Source: G965222505 sp965222505 (GTDB lineage Bacteria; Bacteroidota; Rhodothermia; Rhodothermales; DATKEJ01). From it: a stretch of 64,000 nucleotides of DNA. The notes under the pieces are model-generated. The model had not been told where the DNA came from, searched no databases, and was given only the letters and a program-made list of their open reading frames with translations. The position numbers were made by a program, and so were the translations under genes. Within the stretch, counting starts at the first letter, position 1. Every line of letters begins with the position of its first letter. This document shows positions 16,813-24,873 of this stretch, piece after piece. The stretch lies in the NCBI GenBank assembly GCA_965222505.1, contig OZ244956.1, forward strand, positions 2,480,001 through 2,544,000, in the 5' to 3' direction.

Positions 16813-17809
16813 TTTACAATGCGAATCAAGGGTTGAGAACCCGATAGAGCGCCGAGATGTTAAGAGTGAATCTTCAAACCCTCACTCAAAACACCAAATC
16901 GACGCTCTATGGATTGGCAATATAAGCTTATTGACCTGTTTTTGTTCGTCTCTGATCAACTTGAAGACGGCCTTTGGGTGCACGCCCAGAGATTCAGTAA
17001 TAACAACAAGCCTGCGTTCAGCGACCAAGAAGCGATCACGCTTTACTTGTTCGGCATTATGCGTAAACATAGAGAAATAAAAACCATACATGATTACGCT
17101 CGGGACCATCTACTCGATTGGTTTCCGGCCTTGCCGAGTTATCAGGCTTTTGCAAACCGTGTTAACACACTCGGGTCTGTTTTTCACGCCTTGATTGAAC
17201 CCATGCTCCGGCAAGCTGGGCGTAAGCACTTAGTCGAATCGGTCAAGATCTTGGATTCGATGCCGGTGATGCTGGCAAACAACAGTCGAAGCGGTAGTGC
17301 CCGTGTGGCCCGTGAAGTGGCCAACAAGGGCTATTGTAGCTCGAAGAAGACCTATTATCATGGTGTCAAAGTGCATGCCTTGGCCACTCGGAAAAACAAG
17401 TCGATTCCCTTACCAGAGGTGCTGCATATTTCAGCAGCTTCAGAGAATGACTTGAGTTTTGCTCGGCCCTTGTTTGGGTATTTGCAAGACTGCGAACTCT
17501 TCGCTGACAAGATCTACAGTGACGACAAGCTCAAAGAGCAACTTAAGAAAGAACAGAATGTTACGCTATATACCCCCGTCAAGCGAAAGAAGGGGCAGAA
17601 ACGTTTGCATTTTGATCAGAAACTCGAATCAACGGCAGTGAGTCGGGTGCGACAGCCGATAGAAAGTTTATTCAACTGGATCAATGAGAAAACGGGCATT
17701 GAAGTAGCCTCAAAAGTGCGTTCGACCAAAGGCTTGATGGTTCATGTCTATGGTCGGCTCGCTGCGGCCATGTTCATGCTCGCTTTCTACTCTTGATTCG
17801 CATTTACAA
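16813..17809 (+). mobile_element. IS982-like insertion sequence with 7-bp target duplication
   Basis: The element spans 16820-17802 (983 bp). Its ends are inverted repeats TGCGAATCAAG (left 16820-16830; right CTTGATTCGCA 17792-17802), 11 bp perfect and then degenerate. TTTACAA flanks both sides (16813-16819 and 17803-17809) as a 7-bp target duplication. One intact transposase gene fills it and its stop codon lies in the right repeat. An internal inverted repeat, ATAGAGCG (16844-16851) with CGCTCTAT (16903-16910), reaches into the transposase start codon. Base composition is clearly more AT-rich than the neighbours. Confidence 0.88.
16909..17796 (+). CDS. IS982-family-like DDE transposase
   Basis: 295 residues, full length for the family. 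A DDE catalytic triad can be placed: Asp in KILDSMPVML, Asp in LFADKIYSDD and Glu in RQPIESLFNWI. KGYCSSKKTYYHGVKVHAL is the IS982-type region between the first and second acids. The N-terminal part (about residues 1-90) is a helical DNA-binding region. No frameshift or stop is visible, so the enzyme may be active. The IS982 assignment is from motif layout; a related IS4/IS5-like family cannot be excluded. Confidence 0.85.
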   Translation: MDWQYKLIDLFLFVSDQLEDGLWVHAQRFSNNNKPAFSDQEAITLYLFGIMRKHREIKTIHDYARDHLLDWFPALPSYQAFANRVNTLGSVFHALIEPMLRQAGRKHLVESVKILDSMPVMLANNSRSGSARVAREVANKGYCSSKKTYYHGVKVHALATRKNKSIPLPEVLHISAASENDLSFARPLFGYLQDCELFADKIYSDDKLKEQLKKEQNVTLYTPVKRKKGQKRLHFDQKLESTAVSRVRQPIESLFNWINEKTGIEVASKVRSTKGLMVHVYGRLAAAMFMLAFYS

Positions 17810-18122
17810 TTGACAATGCGAATCAGGTGCTCAAAACCGAGAAGCTCCCCCTTTTAACTACGGTTTCTTCTTGAAATGAATCCACCTGCCAAAGGGGGAT
17901 GACCGTTGACGCCCAGGGCGAAGCCGGGCGGCATCGGGCCGGGGGATTTTAGACATTGTGGATTAAATCCCCCGGCCCCTCGATGGACACACCACTGAAA
18001 TCAAGCTCGCTGGCTCGGGGCTACCCCCTTTGCCGTGTGATCTGCCTGGTTTCGCATTTGGGGCAAAAGGGGGAATGCCCAACGTACGCGCCAGACATTC
18101 AAGTCCTGATTCGCATTGACAA
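17810..18122. mobile_element. MITE-like element sharing ends with the adjacent IS
   Basis: The element 17817-18115 (299 bp) is bounded by perfect 11-bp inverted repeats TGCGAATCAGG / CCTGATTCGCA. Nine bases (TGCGAATCA) match the IS termini. It is flanked on both sides by TTGACAA (17810-17816 and 18116-18122). It has no credible reading frame. It is rich in hairpins: CCCCCTTT with AAAGGGGG pairs and a 14-bp stem at 17936-17978. It directly abuts the IS target duplication with no base between them. A non-autonomous partner of the IS is the simplest reading. Confidence 0.75.
17936..17978. repeat. 14-bp perfect hairpin inside the MITE-like element
   Basis: GGGCCGGGGGATTT (17936-17949) pairs perfectly with AAATCCCCCGGCCC (17965-17978) around a 15-nt loop. 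It is not followed by a T-run, so it is not a typical terminator on either strand. It is more likely structural DNA of the element or a transcription block. Confidence 0.8.
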
Positions 18123-18157
18123 TTGACCATCGACAATTGACAATTGACAATTGATTA
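18116..18157. repeat. Heptanucleotide array abutting the NRPS-like start codon
   Basis: Six in-phase heptads of the form TTGACAA (variants TTGACCA, TCGACAA, TTGATTA) run from 18116 and end on the A of the ATG at 18157. With the TTTACAA and TTGACAA copies upstream of the two mobile elements, the pre-insertion array would have been seven heptads long. There is no Shine-Dalgarno site; the array occupies its position. Confidence 0.85.
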
Positions 18158-21100
18158 TGCGTTGTTTCATCATCGGCCAAACCTCCCTCGCAGTGCGGTG
18201 CGGCATGCACCTGCTGGCGCAAGGCCATGACCTGGCAGGGGTCATCACGGCTGACCCGGAAGTACAACGCTGGGCCGATACCCAGGGCATCAACCACCTG
18301 TCCTGGGGCGAAGCCGCACGCGAAACGCTGGCCCGGCACCCCTTCGATGTCCTGTTTAGCATCGTCAACCCGCACATCCTCCCGGCCCCAATCCTGAACC
18401 TGCCGCGGCACCTAGCGGTCAACTACCACGACGGCCCCCTGCCCCGCTATGCCGGGGTCCACGCCACTTCCTGGGCCATTCTAAATGGGGAAACCCAACA
18501 CGGCATCACCTGGCACATGATGACCCCCGGCATTGATGCAGGCGACCTGTTGATCCAGCATGAAGTACCCGTAGCCGCCAAAGACACAGCCTTTACCCTG
18601 AATGCCAAATGCTACGAATCCGGGTATGCCGCTTTTGAAGAACTGATCGACCAACTGGACACCGGTACCCTCAACCCCCAGCCACAACCTACCGCAGGCC
18701 GCACCTACTTTGGCCTGCACCACCGCCCGGAAGCCGCTGGTCTGCTGCGCTGGGACCAACCCGCCGAAGCCCTGGATGCCCTGGTCCGTGCGCTAGACTT
18801 CGGGCCATACCCTAATCCGCTAGGATTTCCAAAGTTGTGGATCGACGGGGTCTGGTACACGGTACAGCATCTGGAGGTCTTGCCCAACGCCACCACACAA
18901 CCACCCGGCACCGTGACCCGCCTCACGCCGGAGGCGATGCATGTTGCCACCCCCACCCAAACAGTGAAACTCGGTCCACTCCATACGCTCGAAGGGGAGC
19001 CGGTGACCTACCCGGCCTTTATCGCACGGCATGAAATACACGTCGGAAGTAAACTGACCTGGCCGGATGCGCCCCTGCTGCAACGGCTGGAGGGCTCCGT
19101 GCAACGGCTGACCCGGCACGAACCCTTCTGGCAACACGAACTGGCGGCGTTCCGGCCCACCACACCACCTTATCGCCCCGCTACATCTAATACCCAACAT
19201 GTCCATCGGATCAGCCTGACCCTGCCGGAAACACTAGCCCAAACATCGACCGAAACGACCTGGCTCACGGCGTTGGCCCTCTACCTGGCCCGGCTGACCG
19301 ATACAGAGACCCTAGGCCTGGGTTTATGCAGGCCCCCGGATGACACCGGCCTCTGGGCCGATATCGTTCCGCTAACCCTTTCCCTGGACCCGAATGCGGA
19401 TCTGCCGACGACTTACAACCGCATCGCCGAACGATTCGCCCGCGTACGCGCAGCACACACGTATATACGTGACCTCCCGGCCCGGCATCCCGACCTACAC
19501 CCCCCGGCCCCACTCCTCGTCGTCCATACCTCAGATACCCCCCCGGCCAACGCCCCCTGGAACGTGTACGTCCACGGTTCCACGTGTGAACTCCGGCTCT
19601 CCAGCACGCAATACGATGCCCCCACAGCATCCCGCATCGAAAACCAGTTCTGTACCCTGCTGAACAGCATGGTTGCTGATCCGGATGCGCCCGTGGCTCG
19701 GCTGAACCTTTTACCGGATGCGGAACGCGAACAGGTAACAACCACCTTCAACCAGACAACCCGGCCCTACCCGGTAGATCGGTGCGTACACGACCTGTTT
19801 GTCGATCAGGCCCGGCAACGCCCCGATGCCATGGCCGTTGGGGCACTGACCTACCGTGCACTGCACGAACAGTCCGATCAACTGGCCCGGCATTTGCGTG
19901 CACGCGGCATTGGCGTTGGCAATCGGGTGGGATTGTATCTGGACCGGTCGGCATGGTTGGTGGTGGGGACCCTGGCCGTGCTCAAAACCGGCGCGGCCTA
20001 CCTGCCCATTGACCCGGATTACCCCCCGGCACGGGCCCGGTTTATGCTGGAAGATGCCAACGTCCGCGCCTGCCTCACTCGCACCGGTCTTCAGGAGGGC
20101 CTGCCCGAACTTGAGGTCCCCTGCCTGCTGCTGGATGTCGATCTTCCGAATGAAACAGCAGCCTTGCCGGAACAGGTAGATGTGGATACTCCGGCCTATG
20201 TCATCTACACTTCAGGCTCGACGGGCAAGCCGAAGGGGGTGGTGATTTCACACCGGGCCTTGCTGAACCTGGTGTACTGGCATCAGGACGTGTACGCCGT
20301 CACCCCCGAGGACCGGGCGACGCTCATCGCCGGTGTGGCGTTTGATGCCTCGGTCTGGGAAATGTGGCCCTACCTGACCCTCGGGGCCAGCCTGCACATT
20401 CCGCCGCCCCAAACCCGCATCGATCCACCCCAACTGCGCGATTGGCTCCTCGAAAATAACATCTCCACCACCTTCATCCCAACCCCCCTGGCCGAACAAC
20501 TCCTCCCGCTCCCGTGGCCAACCCAAGTACCCCTTCGCCAGATGCTGACCGGCGGCGGCAGATTACACCTGTACGCCCCTCCAACCCTGCCCTTTGCACT
20601 CATCAACAACTACGGCCCCACCGAAAACACCGTCGTAGCCACCGCAGGTCCGGTCCCCTCAACATCAAACGTCGCCCAACTGCCCGATATCGGCAAGCCG
20701 ATTCACAACACGCAGGCCTACGTCCTGGACCGCTGGATGCAGCCGGTACCCATCGGCGCACCGGGTACACTTTACCTGGGCGGATCGAGCCTCACCGACG
20801 GCTACCTACACCGCCCTGACCTGACGGAGGCACGGTTCATCCCCAGTCCTTTTGGTGAAGGACGCTTGTACAACACCGGCGACCTCGTCCGGTGGTTGCC
20901 GAACGGCACACTGGATTTCATCGGGCGGATGGATACCCAGGTGAAGGTGCGGGGCTACCGGGTGGAGTTGGGCGAGATTGAACAGGTCCTGACGGAACAC
21001 GGAGACGTGGCACAGGCAGCCGTGGTCGACTGGACGAACCCGGCCGGACACACGGCGCTGGTGGCCTACATCGTCCCGGCGCAGGTGGATACCGGAGCCT

Positions 21101-22383
21101 ATACCCTGGAAATGACCTTACGGGAGTACCTGGCCGAAGCCTTGCCGACGTACATGATCCCCTCGGCATTTATGATGTTGAGCGCCCTGCCCCTGAATGC
21201 CAACGGCAAAATCGACCGGGCAGCGTTGCCCGAACCGCTGATCCGCCGGACGGCCCGCGCTACATACGTGGCCCCGCGTTATGACGTGGGCTATGAGTAT
21301 GCGCTGTGTACCTTGTGGTCCCAACTGCTGGACGTGTATCCCATTGGCATTGACGACGATTTTTTTGACCTTGGCGGCACCTCCATGCTGGCCGTTGAAC
21401 TCATGGCAGAGATCGAACAGGTCTATGGAAGGAATCTCCCGCTGGCCGTACTGTTCGAAGCCCCGACGGTCCGCGCCCTTTCGACCCGGTTGCGGGACGA
21501 GCCCTTTGAGGGAACGTGGAACCCGATTATCCCGATGCGCACCGAAGGCGACCGGCCCCCGCTCTTCCTGACGCATGGCCGGGGCAATGCCGTATTTGAA
21601 TACGTCTCGCTCGTCCGCCGCCTCGGAGATAACCAGCCGGTGTATGGCCTCCAGGGCCAGGGGGCCGATGGGGGACGCATCCGGTTTTCCTCGATTGAAG
21701 ACATCGCTGCAGATTATGTGGAAGCCGTCTGTGCGATGCAACCCGAAGGCCCCTACTACCTGGCCGGGTTCTGTGAAAGCAGCCTCCTGGCGCTGGAAAT
21801 GGCCCAACGCCTGGTAGCCAGCGGACGGAAGGTCGGTCTGCTGTGCTTCTTCGACCTGCCCAGCCCGGAAATCTGGGAACCCGAAGCCGAGGCCCAGCAA
21901 GCCTATTGTGCCCTGCCCATCCCGCCGACGCTCGATGAACAGTTCGGCATCCCTAAACGCAAGGCCAACCCGCTCTGGGTGCGCCTGCCCCGCGCCCTCA
22001 AGGCCAGGGCCCAACAGCAATATCACCGCCTCTATATCCGGTTGCAACTGGCATGTGGCCGGACGGTCCCACAACGCATGCGCTACCTGATGATTCAAGA
22101 CACCTACCGGCGGCTCTTCGAACGGTATGTGCCCAAGCCTTATCCCGGACGCATCGCCGTGGTCCGCAGCACGAAGTACGCGCACGTCCCGCCCGATCTC
22201 GGCTGGACGGCCTATGCCAAAGGCGGGGTAGATACCTACTACATTGCCGGTGGGCATACAGACATGCTGTTCGAGCCGTACGTGGCGGAAGTGGCCCGCT
22301 TTATCCGATCCCGCATCGACCAACACGCCGAGCTGGAATCTACCCTGGCCGAGCCGACGGAAGCCCGTCCCGTTACCGGCTGA
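18157..22383 (+). CDS. Formyltransferase-NRPS hybrid (FT - partial C - A - PCP - TE)
   Basis: Single-module nonribosomal peptide synthetase of 1408 residues. Residues 1-300 form a formyltransferase; N89, H91 (AVNYHDGPLPRYAG) and D127 (GIDAGDLL) match the catalytic triad of methionyl-tRNA formyltransferase. Residues 310-520 look like only the C-terminal lobe of a condensation domain, without HHxxxDG. An adenylation domain follows (YTSGSTGKPKG, NNYGPTENT, NTGDLVRW, NGKIDRAALP); its specificity residues read by eye D-A-W-F-L-G-N-V-V-K, the known leucine code. The carrier-protein Ser is S1076 (DLGGTSM). The C-terminal thioesterase has C1206 as probable nucleophile (AGFCESS) and H1367 (GGHTDML). 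The product might be an N-formyl-leucyl derivative. Surrounding genes are surface-glycan genes. It overlaps the flippase gene tail-to-tail by 11 bp. Confidence 0.9.
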   Translation: MRCFIIGQTSLAVRCGMHLLAQGHDLAGVITADPEVQRWADTQGINHLSWGEAARETLARHPFDVLFSIVNPHILPAPILNLPRHLAVNYHDGPLPRYAGVHATSWAILNGETQHGITWHMMTPGIDAGDLLIQHEVPVAAKDTAFTLNAKCYESGYAAFEELIDQLDTGTLNPQPQPTAGRTYFGLHHRPEAAGLLRWDQPAEALDALVRALDFGPYPNPLGFPKLWIDGVWYTVQHLEVLPNATTQPPGTVTRLTPEAMHVATPTQTVKLGPLHTLEGEPVTYPAFIARHEIHVGSKLTWPDAPLLQRLEGSVQRLTRHEPFWQHELAAFRPTTPPYRPATSNTQHVHRISLTLPETLAQTSTETTWLTALALYLARLTDTETLGLGLCRPPDDTGLWADIVPLTLSLDPNADLPTTYNRIAERFARVRAAHTYIRDLPARHPDLHPPAPLLVVHTSDTPPANAPWNVYVHGSTCELRLSSTQYDAPTASRIENQFCTLLNSMVADPDAPVARLNLLPDAEREQVTTTFNQTTRPYPVDRCVHDLFVDQARQRPDAMAVGALTYRALHEQSDQLARHLRARGIGVGNRVGLYLDRSAWLVVGTLAVLKTGAAYLPIDPDYPPARARFMLEDANVRACLTRTGLQEGLPELEVPCLLLDVDLPNETAALPEQVDVDTPAYVIYTSGSTGKPKGVVISHRALLNLVYWHQDVYAVTPEDRATLIAGVAFDASVWEMWPYLTLGASLHIPPPQTRIDPPQLRDWLLENNISTTFIPTPLAEQLLPLPWPTQVPLRQMLTGGGRLHLYAPPTLPFALINNYGPTENTVVATAGPVPSTSNVAQLPDIGKPIHNTQAYVLDRWMQPVPIGAPGTLYLGGSSLTDGYLHRPDLTEARFIPSPFGEGRLYNTGDLVRWLPNGTLDFIGRMDTQVKVRGYRVELGEIEQVLTEHGDVAQAAVVDWTNPAGHTALVAYIVPAQVDTGAYTLEMTLREYLAEALPTYMIPSAFMMLSALPLNANGKIDRAALPEPLIRRTARATYVAPRYDVGYEYALCTLWSQLLDVYPIGIDDDFFDLGGTSMLAVELMAEIEQVYGRNLPLAVLFEAPTVRALSTRLRDEPFEGTWNPIIPMRTEGDRPPLFLTHGRGNAVFEYVSLVRRLGDNQPVYGLQGQGADGGRIRFSSIEDIAADYVEAVCAMQPEGPYYLAGFCESSLLALEMAQRLVASGRKVGLLCFFDLPSPEIWEPEAEAQQAYCALPIPPTLDEQFGIPKRKANPLWVRLPRALKARAQQQYHRLYIRLQLACGRTVPQRMRYLMIQDTYRRLFERYVPKPYPGRIAVVRSTKYAHVPPDLGWTAYAKGGVDTYYIAGGHTDMLFEPYVAEVARFIRSRIDQHAELESTLAEPTEARPVTG

Positions 22384-23776
22384 ACCACCGGGCCAGGAAG
22401 GTGGAATGCACCCCCACGTGCCGGTAGGCCACCCGATACAACCACAGGTTCCACAGGATCATGGAGAGGCCCGTGGCCACCGCAGCGCCGCGCAGGCCAT
22501 ACAGCGGAATGAGCACCAGGTTCAAACCGACGTTCAGGGCGCTGCACCACGCCACCACCCGCAAGGTCTGGTTCTGATAACCGGCCATGTCCAGCAAACT
22601 CGACGGCAACCCGCTTGCGATATTGACCAGATACGCACCGGTCAGGATCATGAGTTCTACCTGGCCGGCCTCATAGACGGAGCTAAAGAGGCCCAAGACC
22701 GGACCGGCAAAGACGATCAGCAGCACCGCCACCCCGAGTGACGGCCAGAACATCCAACGCGAACTCACATAGGCCAGGTCCTGCAACTGGTCGTGCCGGC
22801 CTTCCGCCACCAGGCCGGCAAACATGGGCGCGGCCACCCCGTTGACGGCTGAGAGAAAAAGCTGAAGCATCCCGGCCAGCCGAACGATGACGCTGTACAT
22901 CCCCACCTCCGTCTGCCCCGCAAAAAACCCGAGCACCAGCAAATCGGTCTGGCTCAGCAAAGCCCACAGGCTGGTGCTGATGAGCATGGGCACCGAAACC
23001 TTCAACCAGGACCGGGTCTCATAGACGGGTTCAGCACAGCGTACGGTCTCCGGCACCCTACCCCGCAGCACCAGTACGTACAGCAGCACCAGCACCAGCA
23101 ACACTAATCCGCTCAATCCTACAAGCCGGGCACTCGTCAACGGCCACCCCAATACCACCATCGCGCCGGCCCCCCCCAGCACCAGCACCTTGCGCAAAAT
23201 ATTCGGAGGTAATGCGGCCCAGAGGACCTGCTGCCACGCCAACAGCGTACGCGACTGCAACCGCAGGAGTGCAGCCAACGGCAAGACCCAAGCCCCGATC
23301 AGCAACGGCACGGTGTAGGGCAGCGTACCTTCCGGATCATAGGTCAGGAGGATGCCGGATGTGACGACGGCAACCCCCAGTCCGGCGGCCAGCAGCAACT
23401 GCCGCCCCCGGCGCAACACCCCGCGCAGCTTGCCCCATGCCTCGGCAGCGGTGTAGGCCGGCACAAACCGCAACACCGCCTCCGGAAATCCGATGGCTAC
23501 AAACCCGGCCAGGAAACCCACCCAGGAAAGCACGTACACGTAGGCCCCGAACGCCTCGGTCCCCGCCCATCGAATCAGTAAAATTTGCGTCGCATACCCC
23601 AACACGATGCCCAACAACCGAATCCCAAGCAACTGGCCCGACCCCCGCGCCAGCGCAGCTTTCGATCCCTTCCCCCGGATATGCTTCAAAAGTCGCCGCT
23701 TGAAAGATGCGGCCGATGCGGTATCTTCTGGTTGCAAAGGGGTGTGGGGTTGAACGGTTTTCGGGCAGGTATACAC
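22373..23776 (-). CDS. Wzx-like oligosaccharide flippase
   Basis: 467-residue membrane protein with about 12-14 helices, of the polysaccharide-transport (MOP/MATE-fold) family that flips lipid-linked oligosaccharides across the inner membrane. Typical segments are ALARGSGQLLGIRLLGIVLG near the N-terminus, the loop AGTEAFGAYVYVLSWVGFLA, and PMLISTSLWALLSQTDLLVL in the middle. The first codon is GTG 23776; a later start is possible because the first 35 residues are polar. It converges on the NRPS gene with an 11-bp overlap and diverges from the deacetylase gene (83-bp gap). Confidence 0.88.
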   Translation of the reverse strand: MYTCPKTVQPHTPLQPEDTASAASFKRRLLKHIRGKGSKAALARGSGQLLGIRLLGIVLGYATQILLIRWAGTEAFGAYVYVLSWVGFLAGFVAIGFPEAVLRFVPAYTAAEAWGKLRGVLRRGRQLLLAAGLGVAVVTSGILLTYDPEGTLPYTVPLLIGAWVLPLAALLRLQSRTLLAWQQVLWAALPPNILRKVLVLGGAGAMVVLGWPLTSARLVGLSGLVLLVLVLLYVLVLRGRVPETVRCAEPVYETRSWLKVSVPMLISTSLWALLSQTDLLVLGFFAGQTEVGMYSVIVRLAGMLQLFLSAVNGVAAPMFAGLVAEGRHDQLQDLAYVSSRWMFWPSLGVAVLLIVFAGPVLGLFSSVYEAGQVELMILTGAYLVNIASGLPSSLLDMAGYQNQTLRVVAWCSALNVGLNLVLIPLYGLRGAAVATGLSMILWNLWLYRVAYRHVGVHSTFLARWFSR

Positions 23777-23859
23777 GCCCGGAGGACGAACCCTGAAATT
23801 AGCCCAAACCCGGCAGATTTGCTTGGCTGATTACCCGCCTCTTCTCTAAACACCGCACG

Positions 23860-24873
23860 ATGACCCGCAACGGACCCCCGGCATTCCTCGCCCTAGCCCG
23901 ACAGGTAGACCATCTGTTCATCCGCACCACCTTGCCCTTTACCGAAGCGCAGGATGGGCTGGTGGTCCTCTTGTTTCATACCCTGCACGCCAAAGCCGAA
24001 GCGCTTGAACAACCGTACGTGGACGCACGATATGCCCTCACGGTGGACAAATTTCGGGCCACCCTGACGCACTTTCTAAAAGCCGGCTACACCCCGATCT
24101 CCCCGGATGCCCTGCTGGACTCCAATATACCTGCCCAGAAGCGACTCCTGGTCACCTTTGACGACGGGTACTTCAACAACACCCTGGCCTTACCAGTACT
24201 GGAGGCCTTGGACGTGCCGGCCGTGTTTTTCATCGCCACCGATTACATACAAACGGGCCGGGGCTTCTGGTGGGACACCCTCATCCGTAAACGCACCGCC
24301 CAGGACCTGCCGCTCACCCAGACCCGTGCGGAACTGCAACGCCTCTCCGAATACGGGCATGAACACGTGGCGGCCCACATGGACGCCACATTCGGGGCCG
24401 AAGCGTCTACGCCGGTCGGCGATGTGGACCGCCCGATGACCCCGGCCGAACTGCGTACGTTTGCTGCCCACCCGCTGGTTCACCTGGGCAACCATACCCA
24501 CAACCACGGCTCCCTGACCGCTTACGACGCCGATGGGGTCCGCCGTCAAATCGAATTGGCCCAGGATGCCCTGCACCACATGACCGGTACCCGGCCCCGT
24601 TGCATCGCCTACCCCAACGGCAAGCATGACGCAGCGGTGCTTGAGGCCGTGGCGCAGACCGATATGGCCCTGGGGTTTACTTCGCGCCCACACAAGACCC
24701 GCGGCCCCGTACCCGCCACCCAGCGCTTGGCCCTGGGCCGGTTCGTCGTCTCCGAAGCCAATCCGCTGGGGCCGACCTGCTCCCGCATCCGGGCCGATGT
24801 CTCGCTCCTCAGATCCTATAGCCGCTGGAAAAAGCGACGCCGTCAGGGCACCATGAGCGCCGTCACGTCCTGA
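23860..24873 (+). CDS. Polysaccharide deacetylase (NodB fold)
   Basis: 337-residue carbohydrate esterase family 4-type protein. The NodB metal and catalytic motifs are LLVTFDDGYFNNT (motif 1, TFDDGY) and HLGNHTHNHGSL (motif 2, His pair). AYPNGKHD resembles motif 3. It probably removes acetyl groups from cell-surface sugars, in line with the flippase and glycosyltransferase nearby. No signal peptide is evident, so it could act in the cytoplasm. Its last 31 bp overlap the convergent sulfatase-fold gene. Confidence 0.9.
   Translation: MTRNGPPAFLALARQVDHLFIRTTLPFTEAQDGLVVLLFHTLHAKAEALEQPYVDARYALTVDKFRATLTHFLKAGYTPISPDALLDSNIPAQKRLLVTFDDGYFNNTLALPVLEALDVPAVFFIATDYIQTGRGFWWDTLIRKRTAQDLPLTQTRAELQRLSEYGHEHVAAHMDATFGAEASTPVGDVDRPMTPAELRTFAAHPLVHLGNHTHNHGSLTAYDADGVRRQIELAQDALHHMTGTRPRCIAYPNGKHDAAVLEAVAQTDMALGFTSRPHKTRGPVPATQRLALGRFVVSEANPLGPTCSRIRADVSLLRSYSRWKKRRRQGTMSAVTS

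Noticed and set aside
21118..22326. 402-codon minus-strand frame inside the NRPS-like gene
   Set aside because: It is the antisense shadow of clear PCP and thioesterase coding sequence in a GC-rich gene; no domain is recognisable.
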